A DNA stretch of 64,000 bases, from NCBI GenBank assembly GCA_036365455.1, contig JAWQUS010000010.1, positions 20,198,501 to 20,262,500 of the forward strand. The letters are read 5' to 3'. A program made the position numbers and the translations under genes. The stretch comes from Macrosoma leucophasiata (taxonomy: Eukaryota; Arthropoda; Insecta; Lepidoptera; Hedylidae). The notes beneath the pieces were generated by a model. The model was not told where the DNA came from, did no database searches, and saw only the letters and a program-made list of their open reading frames with translations. Of the stretch, positions 1 through 11,618 are shown in pieces; the stretch's first letter is position 1, and every line of letters starts with the position of its first letter.

Positions 1-1570
1 TTTAAATCACACTTAAGACGTGATTCAATATTGATAAATATATTACCGGCATGTGGGTAATAAATTACTTTGATATGAACATGAGAATTGTAATATTTTA
101 ATTTATAGCACATAAAATCATTGATTTTGTTATAAAAATGTCATTAACTTTAATGACGCATTGCTTGTTCATTTCAAACGTTTCATTAAGGTCGTAAAAC
201 AAGTTAATTTTATACATTGTGTATTGATTATTTAAAATGAAAACACCGAAAGAAAATCTTTATTTCACCATACATAATATAGAATTCAAATTATCTAAAC
301 TATATTTAATGACTATCCTATTTCTATGACTCTACTTAACTGTACAAATATCTTAAACAATATACAAAGTTTTATAAATTTGACTTTGACTAGTCAAATT
401 TATAAAAATTATAAATCTATCGTTGATTTTAGTATCATGGCAAATTGCCAAGTTATAAAAACAGTGCCTTTCATTTATTAATTCATAGTGTAGTAAAGTG
501 TACAGAATAAAAAAAGGCGTGAAGAATTAAAAGGGGGCTGTTAGGGCGCGGACCCATGTCTACGGTGCGGCACTGGACACCGTGTAACGGCACAGAGCCT
601 TGTACGATGACAGGCGTGCACCGCTCGCTAGTTAATGTTTTCTTGTTGTTCGCACGTGTTTATTAGTGCATTATTGTGGCTGACAATTTATATGTCGACT
701 TTTTAATTTCACTCGTATAAAAGACAGTATAAAAGAAGAATTTCAAAAAACAAAAACTAGATCACGATATCAACCCTACAGTACAACTACGCGAAACGAA
801 AACCGTCACTCGTCGTCTTAGTAACAGGGGCAAAATAATACGTCTTTCGCGGTCCATATCAAGATAAAAACTGAACCATGGCTGCGGTTACTAGCGAGTG
901 GTGCGTCCCTGCCACCACTACCACCACACAAGGCGCCGGGCACACGGTGGCCTGTGCCCTTGCCTTTACTTCTCTAATCTGATAGATTTTTAATAACTTC
1001 TTAAACTCACTACTAAACTTTCGTACTTAAAATACTTATTTATCTCTCTATCACGACTTGTCAGATAACTAAGGAACTTATTGAAATTCATTAAAAAATA
1101 GAACAGTTTATCGTACATTTTACAAATATCTACTATACGTTGTATATAGAAAATATTATTGTTGTTACGTTCAAAATAATAATGTAATAAATGCACCTAG
1201 TTTTATAAAGATTGTAGAACATTTTTTTAAATATCTACGGCAGTAATGATATAAAAGCATATACCTTATGAATGTGATGTTATAGGTACGTGTTTAGTGT
1301 CATAATTACTAATTTAAATATATTGTTATAAATGAAAATGTGCAAAGGTAAAATATTTATTTATTATAATTAAGTTAAATATATTTTTAACAATCAACAA
1401 CACACAAAATCTCGGTGAAATAACAACAGGCGCTAAGGAGGGTAGGTGCAATGTAATAATCATTTTAGTTGGAACCGGTCACCACGACGTCAATTCTTTA
1501 TTATAATATTTATTCAGGTACTATAAAGTTTCCACGAATATATAAAATACTTACAGTGCTCATCAAGAAA
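1..1570. other. Intergenic AT-rich DNA, no gene recognised
   Basis: The stretch is AT-rich except for two GC-rich blocks near 540-640 and 850-960. Short open frames exist (for example a 33-codon frame from the ATG at 878), but none resembles a known protein and none has clear splice context. The GC-rich blocks could be a non-coding first exon or promoter of a gene lying to the left, but nothing in the sequence decides this. Confidence 0.5.
571..951. repeat. Imperfect inverted pair of GC-rich blocks
   Basis: The block at about 571-635 (containing CACCGTGT, GCCTTGT and CTCGCTAGT) recurs in reverse complement at about 882-951 with the same words in the same order and small gaps. The spacer of about 245 bp is AT-rich. 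This could be a decayed fold-back element or a duplicated regulatory block. The similarity was judged by eye and is not strong. Confidence 0.4.
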
Positions 1571-1574
1571 TAAT

Positions 1575-2083
1575 ACACAGCGAGCCTATGAAAGTGACAA
1601 TCGGCTACTTTCGGCTTCATAGAGCATTGTCTCTGCTGCACATTGCCTACGTAAGCATCCGTAGTCCGGTATTGGTCAAAACTTGATCAAAATCGGCTAC
1701 TTTCGGCTTCATAGAGCATTGTCTCTGCTGCACATTGCCTACGTAAGCATCCGTAGTCCGGTATTGGTCAAAACTTGATCAAAATGGTCGACAAACGTCA
1801 ATTAGGTAAAGTGCGAAAGAGATAACGCTCTACAGATCCGAAATAAGCCGAAGTCTCCTTTCTAAGGTCGATGTGCAATATTTTTTGTTGGATAGTATAT
1901 GTCCAGTATCCCTCCTATGTTATCTCTTTCGCACACAACCTATGTGACATTTGTCAACCATTTTGATCAAGTTTTGACCAATACCGGACTATCAGTGCTT
2001 ACGTAGGCAGTGTGCAGCAGAGATAACGCTCTACGAAGTCGAAACTAGCCGATTGTCCCTTTCGAAGGCTCGATGTGCAATAT
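1575..2083. repeat. Fold-back (MITE-like) element with internal tandem duplication
   Basis: The left arm (1575-1795) and right arm (about 1958-2083) are inverted copies ending in a GCGAGCCTATGAAAGTGACA-type terminus and its complement. A 92-bp unit of the left arm is repeated perfectly in tandem (1601-1692 and 1693-1784). The centre carries GCGAAAGAGATAAC-type words, again in both orientations. No coding capacity is visible, so a non-autonomous DNA transposon is the likeliest identity. Related pieces occur at 2800-2957, 10740-10866, 23035-23245 and 52686-52745. Confidence 0.7.
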
Positions 2084-2799
2084 TAATTGTTGATTACTGT
2101 ACATTAATTATTTATAATACTGAGATATACTCTAGACTGTCACAAATATGTAATTAAATCTTCTTTCATTTCTTCAAAGCAAGAGCAAAGTGCATCAAAT
2201 CATTAAACAGAGCCCTCGAGTATTCGGTGGGGCAGATTGGCTTATTAACATGCACTAGGAGAAAACTACCTTTACAGAACTTTCCATATGTCTAATTCTA
2301 ATTACTTTCTTTTTTGGTTCATTTTATATTATTTTTAAGTCCATGACATTTTATACTTTGTTCATAAATGTATCTATTGATATTTCTTATTTGTTCATGA
2401 AATGAATTTTTATATATGCATTTTGTATTTTGTGAAATAATTTTAAATGTTAAACTTGCTGTGATAGCCGTTAAGTTTCTGTTGTTCTTATTGATTTGGC
2501 CGGTGACGGGTTAATAAAGATGGTTGAGGAAATATGTTTTTTTATTATATCTAGCTGTAAGACCATCTGACCATATTTTATCGGTGACTATCATTTGAAA
2601 GCCACTTTGTATTACATAGATATTTTCCAACAATGATGATAATTCCCACGTTACGCCAAAACAGCAATAAACTGCAAAATGGCTATCGAAATGATCTTAA
2701 GCCAGATACATAATGCGTAACGTAATTAGTCGAAGCGACCCGTGGTAAAATTGCCGCCACTGCGATCATCAACCCACATGCCAAGCGTGGCGATTATGG

Positions 2800-2957
2800 T
2801 ACCATTTTGATCAAATTTTGACCAATACCGGCAATGATATTGTATACACATTGAATACCGGACTATCAGTGCTTACCTAGACAGTGTGCAGCAGAGAACG
2901 CTCTACGAAATCGAAACTAGCCGATTGTCCCTTTCGTAGGCTCGATGTGCAATATGA
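2800..2957. repeat. Half copy of the fold-back family
   Basis: It matches the right arm of the element at 1575-2083: TTTTGATCAA, GACCAATACCGG, then ACGCTCTACGAA and a GGCTCGATGTGCAATAT end. An extra short insert near 2835-2855 separates two copies of the ACCGG word. Confidence 0.65.
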
Positions 2958-2960
2958 TGC

Positions 2961-3060
2961 CCGGGTTGCACCAAGATATCTGTTCAAGTTAGAGTTATTG
3001 TAACATTTCACGTCCTTCTCTGCCTTTAACAGATTTCTTTAAGAAATATCCTCCCATAAA
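2961..3060. repeat. Partial copy of a second fold-back family
   Basis: The segment starts with CCCGGGTTGCACCAAGATAT and continues through GTTATTGTAACATTTCAC and CCTTCTCTGCC. It matches one arm of the complete palindromic copy at 24902-25057. Only one arm is present. Confidence 0.6.
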
Positions 3061-3701
3061 ATGCAATAAGACTTCTTTGCGAGAGGCTTACTTCCAGCAG
3101 TGGACGTCTTTTGGCTGAAATGATAATGATTATGAATTAGTCGTAATAGACTAGTTGACTCTTTTTAAACAAGCCTCAAGTCGTTCAATATTGCTACAGA
3201 TTTCGTAGAGTCCGCAGCGAGAAAAATTGGATTTCATATAAGCTAGCTCTCTAATGGTCATATGGTAAGGGATTTATCAAAGTGTACTAGATTGTTATCC
3301 GACCAATTATGGATGTTCCTCGAATCTCTCGGTTTTTCTAAATCATAAATGAGTATCTGTATCCTCAAATCTCTTTAAATCTTCTCAATCAGCATTTTGC
3401 AACTCCCTCAGTTCTCGAGCAGCAAGTAAAACTATCCTAAATACAACTTCCTTGCCAATTCTTTGTTCATTCCCTTATTCTCCTCCATCCGTCGATGAGG
3501 TGAGAAAGATAATGACATCCATTGAATCGAATGCCTTGGGTTGTGACAAAGTTATTAAGAGGGGGCCACACAAACGCCGAGCTCGCAGATATTTGCGATG
3601 CGATGCGAATTCGCAGTTATGTGTGTAACTACAGTATACTACGAGTATATCACACTTTTGACACATTATTCCAATGTGAGGCAATACGAAGTTTGGCGAT
3701 G
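3061..3701. other. Intergenic, LINE-tail fragment only
   Basis: A fragment at about 3088-3140 (CTTCCAGCAGTGGACGTC followed by GGCTGAAATGATAATGAT) resembles the 3' tail of a LINE common in Lepidoptera; similar pieces occur near 15140-15195 and 58600-58710. The rest holds no feature I can support. The overlapping open frames at 3475-3735 on both strands look like chance. Confidence 0.5.
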
Positions 3702-4378
3702 AAAAAAAAAATTGACAGGCGATTTCGATGAGCACAAGTGCCTGCCAGGCGAACCGAAAGGTGTGCTATATGTATGAATTAAAAATGAGTCAAATGAAGC
3801 TGAAGAACAGATCTCTGTCTGTCATCAGGCTGTATCTCATAAACCGTGATAGCTAAAAAGCTGAAATTTTCACTAGTTATGTATTTCTATTGCCGCTGTA
3901 ACAACAAAAATAATAAAAATTACAAAAATAAAAATATTTAAGGGGGTCCCCATACAATAGACGTGTTTTTTTCGTAATTTTGCTCAATATTAACAACGGT
4001 AGCAGGTAGACTCTTAAAATTTTCACAGAATATTGATTTGTATATTATCTTTCATAAGAAATATCTAAATAAAAATAAAGTAAACATCAAAGGGCCCCCC
4101 TTTGATGATTTCCCATACAACAAACGTATTTTTTAAGCATTTTTTTGTACGGAACACTTTGTGCGCGAGTCCGACTCGCACTTGGCCGATTTTTTTAATG
4201 CTATCAAGAACCGCCTGTTATTGAACCTACTTACTACTACCTACAAATATCTTAGACAAACACATATATAATTTTCAACTTTACAGAGGAAAGTTTATTT
4301 AATTCATACATATAGCACACCCTTCGGTTCGCCTGGCAGGCACTTGTGCTCATCGGAATCGCCTGTCAATTTTTTTTT
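3702..4378. repeat. Element with 78-bp inverted arms around a second repeat
   Basis: The arm at 3702-3780 (containing TTGACAGGCGAT, GAGCACAAGTGCCTGCCAGG and TGTGCTATATGTATGAATT) recurs in reverse complement at 4301-4378 with only a few differences. The 520-bp interior contains a different dispersed repeat ending in ACTCGCACTTGGCCG at about 4140-4195, which also occurs in the opposite orientation at 22155-22773. Either a terminal-inverted-repeat element was invaded by that repeat, or the whole is one composite element. Confidence 0.6.
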
Positions 4379-4543
4379 AAACTTCACTTTAAATAAACTT
4401 AATCCTAAAAAATTTCCAGCCTTACAGGACCAACGGTGCTCGGAGGGTTCAGTATCTCTTGGACCAATAGCTGTGTTGTGTCGTCGATGCTTAAAGGTGA
4501 TAGAGGACTGACATCTGACGCACACCTGTGTGCCAGTAATTTA

Positions 4544-4852
4544 ATTTTTACTGGTGGTAGAGCTCCAGTGACGGAGCTCGCGGGCGTAGGCACCACCGCA
4601 TTACCTAATATACTTGCCGCTAAATGGTAGTGTTCAACACTATCGTGTTCCGGTCAGGTGGTAATGTACGGCCCTGTAATTTCCGGCACAGAGGCATAAG
4701 ACCTTAGGCCTCAGGAGTGGTAACGCATCTGCATTTTGACCTTGGTCTTTGTGTGGGTGTCTATAGGCTGCAGTCATCACTTAACATCAATGTGAACTGC
4801 ATGCTTGTTTACCACTTCCAATACATAAAAAAAAAAAAAAAAAAAAAAAAAA
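4544..4852 (+). repeat. Approximately 300-bp A-tailed dispersed repeat, best full copy
   Basis: The unit begins at TGGTGGTAGAGCTCCAGTGA, passes through a variant of TTTCCGGCACAGAGGCATAA and CATCTGCATTTTGACCTTGG, and ends in a run of about 25 A residues. The A tail and fixed orientation indicate copying by retrotransposition (a SINE or the 3' end of a LINE). Other copies lie at 4898-5192 (-), 22869-23030, 25889-26163, 27885-28015, 48078-48165, 52765-53005, 53375-53660, 55551-55800, 60583-60762 (-) and 62348-62520. I do not recognise a named family. Confidence 0.75.
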
Positions 4853-4897
4853 TTTCGGTCCTGTCTGACTCTCCTCTAATCGACTGGCGAATTCCTT

Positions 4898-5192
4898 GAG
4901 TTTTTTTATGTGGCGATGGTGCCAAGCAAGCATACAGTTCACGTTGATGGTAAATAAATACTGCAGACTAAGACACCTACCTACACAAAAAGGGGGTCGC
5001 GGCCCCCTGTAGGTCAATATGCATATTCAGGTGCGTTTCCACCCCTGAGGCCCAAGTTTCGCTTCTGTGATAGTTATTCAATGGGTCAAACATTACCATG
5101 TAACCGGAACACGATAGTGTTAAAGACTTACATTTGCTGGTAATGCGCTGGTAACCTACGCCCTCTAGTTCTGAGACTGGAACTACCACAAG
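4898..5192 (-). repeat. Diverged, inverted copy of the 300-bp A-tailed repeat
   Basis: Read on the - strand it follows the same word order as the copy at 4544-4852 but with many substitutions. The two copies stand tail to tail with about 45 bp between their A tails, so the locus is a large imperfect inverted repeat. Confidence 0.6.
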
Positions 5193-6120
5193 TGAAAACA
5201 GTGAAAATTGAGTAGTAGTGTAATACCTGTTGAGGTTCGTGTTTTAATGAAAAATAATTATTTATTAATTTTCATAGGATCGATTTATTCGTAACTAAGA
5301 CGTAAAACTTCTAACAAAAATGTACATGACAATGACATTCTATTCTTAAAAAACAATTAAAAATAAATCGACGTCTAAACTCCTTTAACAATACCCACCT
5401 AATACCAAACGGTTAGCTTTGAAGCAGCTCTACCAGTAAGTTGCGTTTGTAATGTTTTCTTAGATAAAATAAAGTATAAAAGTTAATGTGAGTTTCTACA
5501 GTGGAATCATAGGTATAGCAGGAACATGCAGTAGGAGGATAAAGCGAAAGAATCAGTAGTATCAATGCGTTGCGTTGAGAGTTGGAGTGCCTTTTGAGAA
5601 CACGTTTTAATTAAATAAATTATAAATTAAAATCAATTTGAATTGCCCGCACAAAGCCATAAGAAGCGTTGTATGACGTAATATTAAAGTGACGTATGAA
5701 ATCCGTCATACGTAAAAACCGCTATATATCGTCTTATCTGTGGTTTTGGTTAAAATTATAGTGAAATACGAAAAAAATCATTGAATGTTCTATTAAATTC
5801 GTTAACTTCGTAATATTATTCCTTAAAATATACATTTTTGAAATATTTCTAATTATAACGAGTGAATAGCTCATAACGCACATTTTCCAATTCGTAAAGG
5901 AACGTAAAGAGAGTATCGCTTCGCATCAGCTGTTGAAGAAAAAAAATAACGGGAAATTGACGATGGAGATTGGTCACACTGACGGCCACATCAAACCTGG
6001 GGGTCTAGCGTGTGACCCTGTTATTTCTATCCTGCAATAAAATAGCTGTGTAATCTTAGATAAGTTGTGCGTCGTTAGAATAGTTATACAAAATATTCTA
6101 GTGTAATTTATGTGTAAAAT
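5193..6120 (+). other. 5' flank and probable 5' UTR of the midnolin gene
   Basis: No repeat or gene is recognised before the start codon at 6121. The stretch is AT-rich, with CRE-like and TATA-like motifs near 5674-5730 and a short GC-richer segment at about 5880-6010. The transcription start cannot be located from sequence alone. Confidence 0.45.
5674..5730 (+). promoter_or_regulatory. Candidate midnolin promoter: two CRE-like sites and a TATA-like word
   Basis: TGACGTAA (5674-5681) and TGACGTAT (5690-5697) lie 16 bp apart and are followed by CTATATATC near 5723. CRE/ATF sites are common in immediate-early genes, and mammalian midnolin is stimulus-induced. The link to this gene is inference from position, about 420 bp before the start codon. 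Confidence 0.35.
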
Positions 6121-9100
6121 ATGGAACGTACGACTGGAACAGAGGTGTACGGGTGTGGCTCTCCCCAATCCACGGACATAACGCTAAATATACAAACGAC
6201 GACTGGTGGTAATTTCTCTATCAGTGTGAACGGTAAAAATACAGTGGAACACCTAAAGAAACTTGTGTCGAAGAAATTGAAAGTGTCCAAGGATCGAATA
6301 TGTCTTCTACATCGCGAAAGGTGAGTTGGGGGAGGCGTCGGACGCCAAGCATCTATTGTTAAACATAGGTATCGCGGAAATAAGTTGTGTCAATACGATG
6401 ACGCATCCGCGTCCTTTGACTCGATGGCTGACATGTAGTTTGGTGTTGCAGACAACTGAGGGATGGCACACTGGAGGAAAACGGGCTCCTGGACGGGTCA
6501 CGGGTGATCCTGTTGCCGAGCGTCGAGACGGGCCTCTTGGTGAGTACGTCACGCCGTTTCGAAACGATCACTTTGTGCACCATGATGATCACGTGTTTCA
6601 CAATTATGGGCAACTAAACTACACAAATTTATCGTTTGAACACGCACATTGCGTTTATTATCGATTCATATTGTTTTCAGAGTCAGAGACCCGAAAATTC
6701 TGTGATGCAAGCCTTGGAGTCACTCAATGACACACAAGTCAATGATTTTCTGAGTGGCAAGTCACCATTGAACTTGACCATGAGACTGGGGGACCACATG
6801 ATGCTGATACAGCTTCAGCTGTCCACCCTGAATTCCAGTTCGTCCAGTGGCTCCAGATCAATAAGAACATCGACACCAACAAAAAGTTCCACTTCGACAC
6901 GTACAAAGTGCGACTCTGCAAATCAAACTAGCCCCCAGAGTTCTCCACAGCATTTTTGTCAACACGATGAAACATCCATAAATACTGATAAGAAACCTGA
7001 GACTCAGACTCGTGTGTTGCAGAAACAAGACCTGGAATTGTTACAGAATGCCTTTGAGCTATATCGCTCTATGGCTGAGGAGAAATATGCTGAAAAGGCT
7101 GGACCTTCCAAAGAAAAGGAGGAATCGATGGATTCAACAAATTGTAACATCTCAGATTTATCAGATTCCTCATTAGAAAATGAACAATCACCTATTAAAT
7201 CACTATCAAATTTGGTGTCTAGCCCAATAGATACATCAACCACCGATAGAAGGGAAATAAGTATTGCAAATTCTGTAAAAAGCAGTTTAATAGATTTATT
7301 ATCTGGCAATAAATTGAATAATGACCCAATTCCATCAACTAGTGCCATGTGTGACAAACCACTGCCATCCACATCATCGCACACACCGGACAGTTCACTG
7401 AGTGATGACAGTGACAGTTTCACAGACCAAAGTTCATTCCTGGCAGAGAGTACCATTGATGAGTATCCAATGGAGCATTTGTTCAACAGTGCAGTAGACA
7501 AAGGCTTGTTTGAACAAAGAGATGAGTCAATGATGGACAGGGAGATATCAAACTTGGCAACAACAAGTCACGGCACTCAGCAATCCACATCTGGCACTTT
7601 ACCACCATTCCAGAGTTTAAATGAGCCATTAAAAAATAAAAGATTCCAGTATTTGTTACACAAGACATCCAAATTCAAACATCCTATTGGTCAAAATAAG
7701 CAAAAAGCATTCATGCAGTCTGTGACCAATAAACACAAAAAGAGGATACACTACAGACAAGATACTAATGCACCACGGCCTTCTACTTCTCGGACAGAAC
7801 CTCAAGCCTCAACAAGTGCTAAAAAGCCAACCACTTTGCAAACTGATGATACTTGCACACCATCCACATCAAAACAGTTTACATTCAAAGTGCCTGATGC
7901 TCCTAAGAAACCACAACGAGCATCTCCAACCCCACCTGTGGACACGAGAGCTCTCATAGAGGCATCCAAAAATTTGACACAGAAATTGAAGAAATTGTCA
8001 AAAGAAGTGTTGACAAATAAGATCGATCTCAGAACTGCAGAAGAGCCTATGCGCTCTAAGATTGGTCCTGGGGCTGTGATAGAATCCATGAAACATCATG
8101 GGAAAGGAATATATTCTGGGACCTTCTCAGGCACATTGAATCCTGCTCTGCAAGACAGGTAATTATTCCACATTCCTTTAAATATACTAGCTGACCCAGC
8201 AAACTTCGTATTGCCTCAGAATTAAATAATGTGTCAAAGATTTGATAGATACAGACTATTTGTATGGGAAAATAAAATTGTAGTTTTCACTATTTCCCTT
8301 CAATTTCTTCATATTTTCTTACCTTTTAAACCTTTCCTGGACTTCCAAATTTCATTCAAAACCAAAATTAGCCTAATTGGTCCAGTCGTTCTTGAGTTTT
8401 AGCGAGACTAATGAACAGCAATTGATTTTTATATATATAGATTTCATGCTTTGTGTTAATTTTGTTCTGATTTTCCCTCTTGTTGTATTGCATTTTTTTT
8501 ATTAAAACAATTATGTAGGCACACTAAGTTTCTTACTTCTTACTTAGCTTCCTTAGGATAACAATGTAAAATAGAGTTGTAGTAATCTATTCCCTTTGTT
8601 TTATTCAGTATCTGAATTACATTTGATGATAATCTCCAATGTACAGACTTGATACACATGCAAATATTAAGCACTTCCTGATTTAACCTTCTCATTTTTT
8701 GTTTATTATCTTGTAGTGTAGTGTAATGTTTGTTCTTTTAAACGTTTTTTGTTCAAATATCAAGGTGTCTTGGCAATACCAAGAAATAGACATTCTATGT
8801 AATAATAATATATATTTATATCTGACTTGCATACTTTTATGCATAATTGATATCCACTTGATATTGCAAATTATTTATGTTTAGCATTAAAAATCACTTT
8901 TTTACAAGACCACTATGATTGCAAGACCATATAAGATAGGTATGTAGTTAACAAATTGATATATGTACCTACAAATTGTTACAAAATCATGTTGTTCCCA
9001 TTAACACGGTGACATTGCAACTGCAATTATTTGTTTTTACTTTATTTTCTAATTTAATATTACATGCTGTAGGTACCTATATGATTTCTTTTAATTTTTT

Positions 9101-11618
9101 TTTCTAAAACGAAATATTTTTGATTGTCTTTCTTGGATTGAGAATGTGACCACCAATCCTGATTTTTCTATTTGCTTATCTTTGGGAAAGAAATTAAATT
9201 ATGAATAATTTTATTCTTGTATTGTAGGTACTGGTTGTCTGCGGAATCTGATATATTATGTCTGATGCTATTGCTATAACAATACAATTTACCCGCAGAT
9301 GACCTTATAATGGATATTTTAAAATGACATAAACATTGATTTTGTTGCATTTAGTATGCAAAACAATATAGTACACACAATCTTAAATTCTGTAATTTAC
9401 TAATAAAAAATTCACATAGGGTATTATTTAAGCACAAACAACAAATGTGTACATAGCTTATTTGTTAACATTGCAGATATGGTCGGCCAAAGAGGGACAT
9501 ATCTACAATCATCCATATACTGAACGATTTGCTTTGCGCGGCGCCGCCCATCGCCCTGTCACAGGTACTATTACTATTGGTTTTATTTCTAGTTTAAATA
9601 TTACACAGATGTTGTGTTGAAATAGCGATGTGACTGTCCTGTGTGACATTCTTACATTGTTGTCAAAGTGTTAAAATGTAAACTGTATTTAAAAAAAATG
9701 GTATGTATTATTATTATGTAAAATGTACGTGATATATACAACATGTAACGGGAATAATTGTATTTTTTTTTTCACAATAACACATGCGAGTAAACTTTAG
9801 AAATTAAAGAATAAAACGGAAAGAAAATATTGGGGAGGAATCGAACCTGCGACCTCAGGATAACCAGTCCAGCCGCTTTGCCACTAAGCTACCGAAGTCC
9901 CATACTGATGCGTCAAATTTTGCTTTCCCTTTTTGATTTTAATTATTGATTATAATTTTTAAGGGAACAGCGACATCTTAATGATATTGTATAAACTGCA
10001 AAGTCTATCATATCGGTTGTATGGCTATCGATTAGTTATCAATGGATGTCGTTCACTGACCCTAAAATCGGTTAAAAATCAAAAAGGGAAAGCAAAATTT
10101 GACGCATCGGTGTGGGACTTCAGTAGCTTAGTGGCAAAGCGGCTGGACTGGTTATCCTGAGGTCGCAGGTTCGATTTCTCCCCGAAGTCAAATTTTCCTT
10201 TCCGTTTTTTTCTTTAATTTCTAAAGGGAATAATGTATACTATAATAACATATATTGTATTTAATATGAATTTAGAGTAAAATCCAGTTTCGTACATTGC
10301 CACTCTGGAGGCATACAATGTTTTGCTTTTCCTACACCCATATTACCTTATCTCTTACTACTACTGTACTGTAATTTCCGACACAGAGGCACAACAGAAG
10401 TGGCAATATCGACATAAAAATCTTTTGGTTTTTTTATGTTAGTAGACGTCAATAGGCTAAAGCAGTGGTACTCAAGCTTTTTTGAAAATGGAACATTTTG
10501 GAATACCTACCAAATATATAACGGAGCCCTTACAAAACTAAACTTTCTAAATACGCATAAAAATTAAATACTGTTACTGCCTAGTGTTTTTTAATATTCA
10601 AATCATAGTATTCAATATTTTTTTGTCTAAACTACTGACTGACTTTTTAGTGACAAGTCAGTCAGTAGCAACAAGTTGTTACTTGTGTTAAACTACTACT
10701 GACTGACTAGTTTCTAGTGCTAGAGCTCTAACATCTAACTAACAAGGTATTGGTCAAAACTTGATCAAAATGGCCGACAAACATCACACAGGTTGTGTGC
10801 GAAAGAGATAATGCTCTACAGATACGAAATTAGCCTAAGACGCTCTCCTAAGGCCGATGTGCAATATATAATATCTTGTTGCGTACTATATTTTCTTGTA
10901 TATTATGTATGTAATGTATAAAAACTTTTGAATTTAATCTGTTTTGGTAATTAAACACAACCCTCACACATTTGTTTTAATGGAAAAAAAATATATGTAG
11001 GTTAGATTATATAATACGCTAGATAGAGAACCATCCTACTGGAATCACCAAAGCAAATTATGTTATTTTGCGTGAAATTGAAAGTAGGAAATATACCGTT
11101 CAAGTTTTTGTCTCTGTAACTACCATAAATGAGTAGAAAGACTAGTGTCTTATCTTTTGATCCCAGTAAATACTTGCGAATTTTGTCATAATACTTATCA
11201 AATCATTCTATTACAGAAGGAATCCTGTTCAACCAGCACAATAGACGAAGCGAGTAAATGCTTAGGCTGCAGTCAACCTTCGTGCTCATACGGGCAATGC
11301 GACGGGCACCTGCCGTCAACCTCAAAAGACTGTACCTGTGAATCAAAAGACTGTCAGTGCCGAGTCAAGTTGTGCCCGTGTACCAGCTCCAGCTCCGGTG
11401 AGCTGTGCAAGAAATGCGACACGGCCAAAACACTTGCCCTGGAGAACTCCAAAACTAAATGCAAGCTTGAACAGTTGAGGCTCGTTATGCAACAGAAGAA
11501 ACAGAGACGCGAAGCTAGAAAGCTTAAAACCCTACCCTACACGAGTACGCCACCGAAAACAATAGCCTCCCCCGACCAGGGGACCACAATACAAGAGGAA
11601 ATAGAAACGCTTGCCTAA
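6121..11618 (+). CDS. MIDN: Midnolin (Stuxnet) homologue, five coding exons
   Basis: Coding exons are 6121-6320, 6452-6539, 6681-8158, 9477-9564 and 11217-11618, all with GT-AG junctions in frame, giving 751 aa. Residues 19-96 form a ubiquitin-like domain split over exons 1 and 2. Residues 97-145 (exon 3 start) and about 560-618 (GTFSGTLNP, then GRPKRD) match the two halves of the midnolin Catch domain. They are separated by a long Ser/Thr-rich disordered loop. Residues about 692-722 are a basic helix ([18 protein letters not shown]) like the C-terminal helix that docks on the proteasome. Family knowledge: midnolin carries nuclear proteins to the 26S proteasome without ubiquitination, and fly Stuxnet lowers Polycomb this way. 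Residues 622-686 hold 13 cysteines, which I do not know from other members. Introns 3 and 4 carry repeats. Confidence 0.92.
8187..8441 (+). repeat. LINE-tail-like repeat in midnolin intron 3
   Basis: The segment starts CTAGCTGACCCAGCAAACTT and ends with GTTTTAGCGAGACTAATGAA before an AT repeat. This word order is typical of RTE/CR1-like LINE 3' ends that are abundant in Lepidoptera. A related but different tail occurs at 62126-62305. Identity is from memory of the pattern, not a search. Confidence 0.55.
9797..10226. repeat. Head-to-head pair of tRNA-like SINE copies in midnolin intron 4
   Basis: The - strand copy (about 9800-9925) and + strand copy (about 10030-10226) are mirror images. Each has a tRNA-like core with an A-box-like TAGCTTAGTGGCAAAGCGGC and a B-box-like GGTTCGATT, followed by GAAGTCAAATTTT-type sequence and ending in AAGAAAAAAACGGAAA-like words. 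The pair could form a long hairpin in the pre-mRNA. More copies of the family lie in TSR1 introns and at 63075-63240. Confidence 0.65.
10740..10866. repeat. Half copy of the fold-back family in midnolin intron 4
   Basis: The words GGTATTGGTCAAAACTTGAT, GCGAAAGAGATAATGC and GGCCGATGTGCAATAT match the centre and arm of the element at 1575-2083. Confidence 0.6.

Noticed and set aside
6326..6730. 134-codon open frame overlapping midnolin exons 1-3
   Set aside because: It reads through two introns out of phase; the spliced frame with the ubiquitin-like domain is the real one.
9840..9900. Possible tRNA gene on the - strand (and similar at 10120-10190, 48410-48480, 48710-48780, 63165-63235, 63480-63560)
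   Set aside because: A- and B-box-like words are present, but the flanks are shared between copies and the stems are imperfect. They are better explained as tRNA-derived SINEs.
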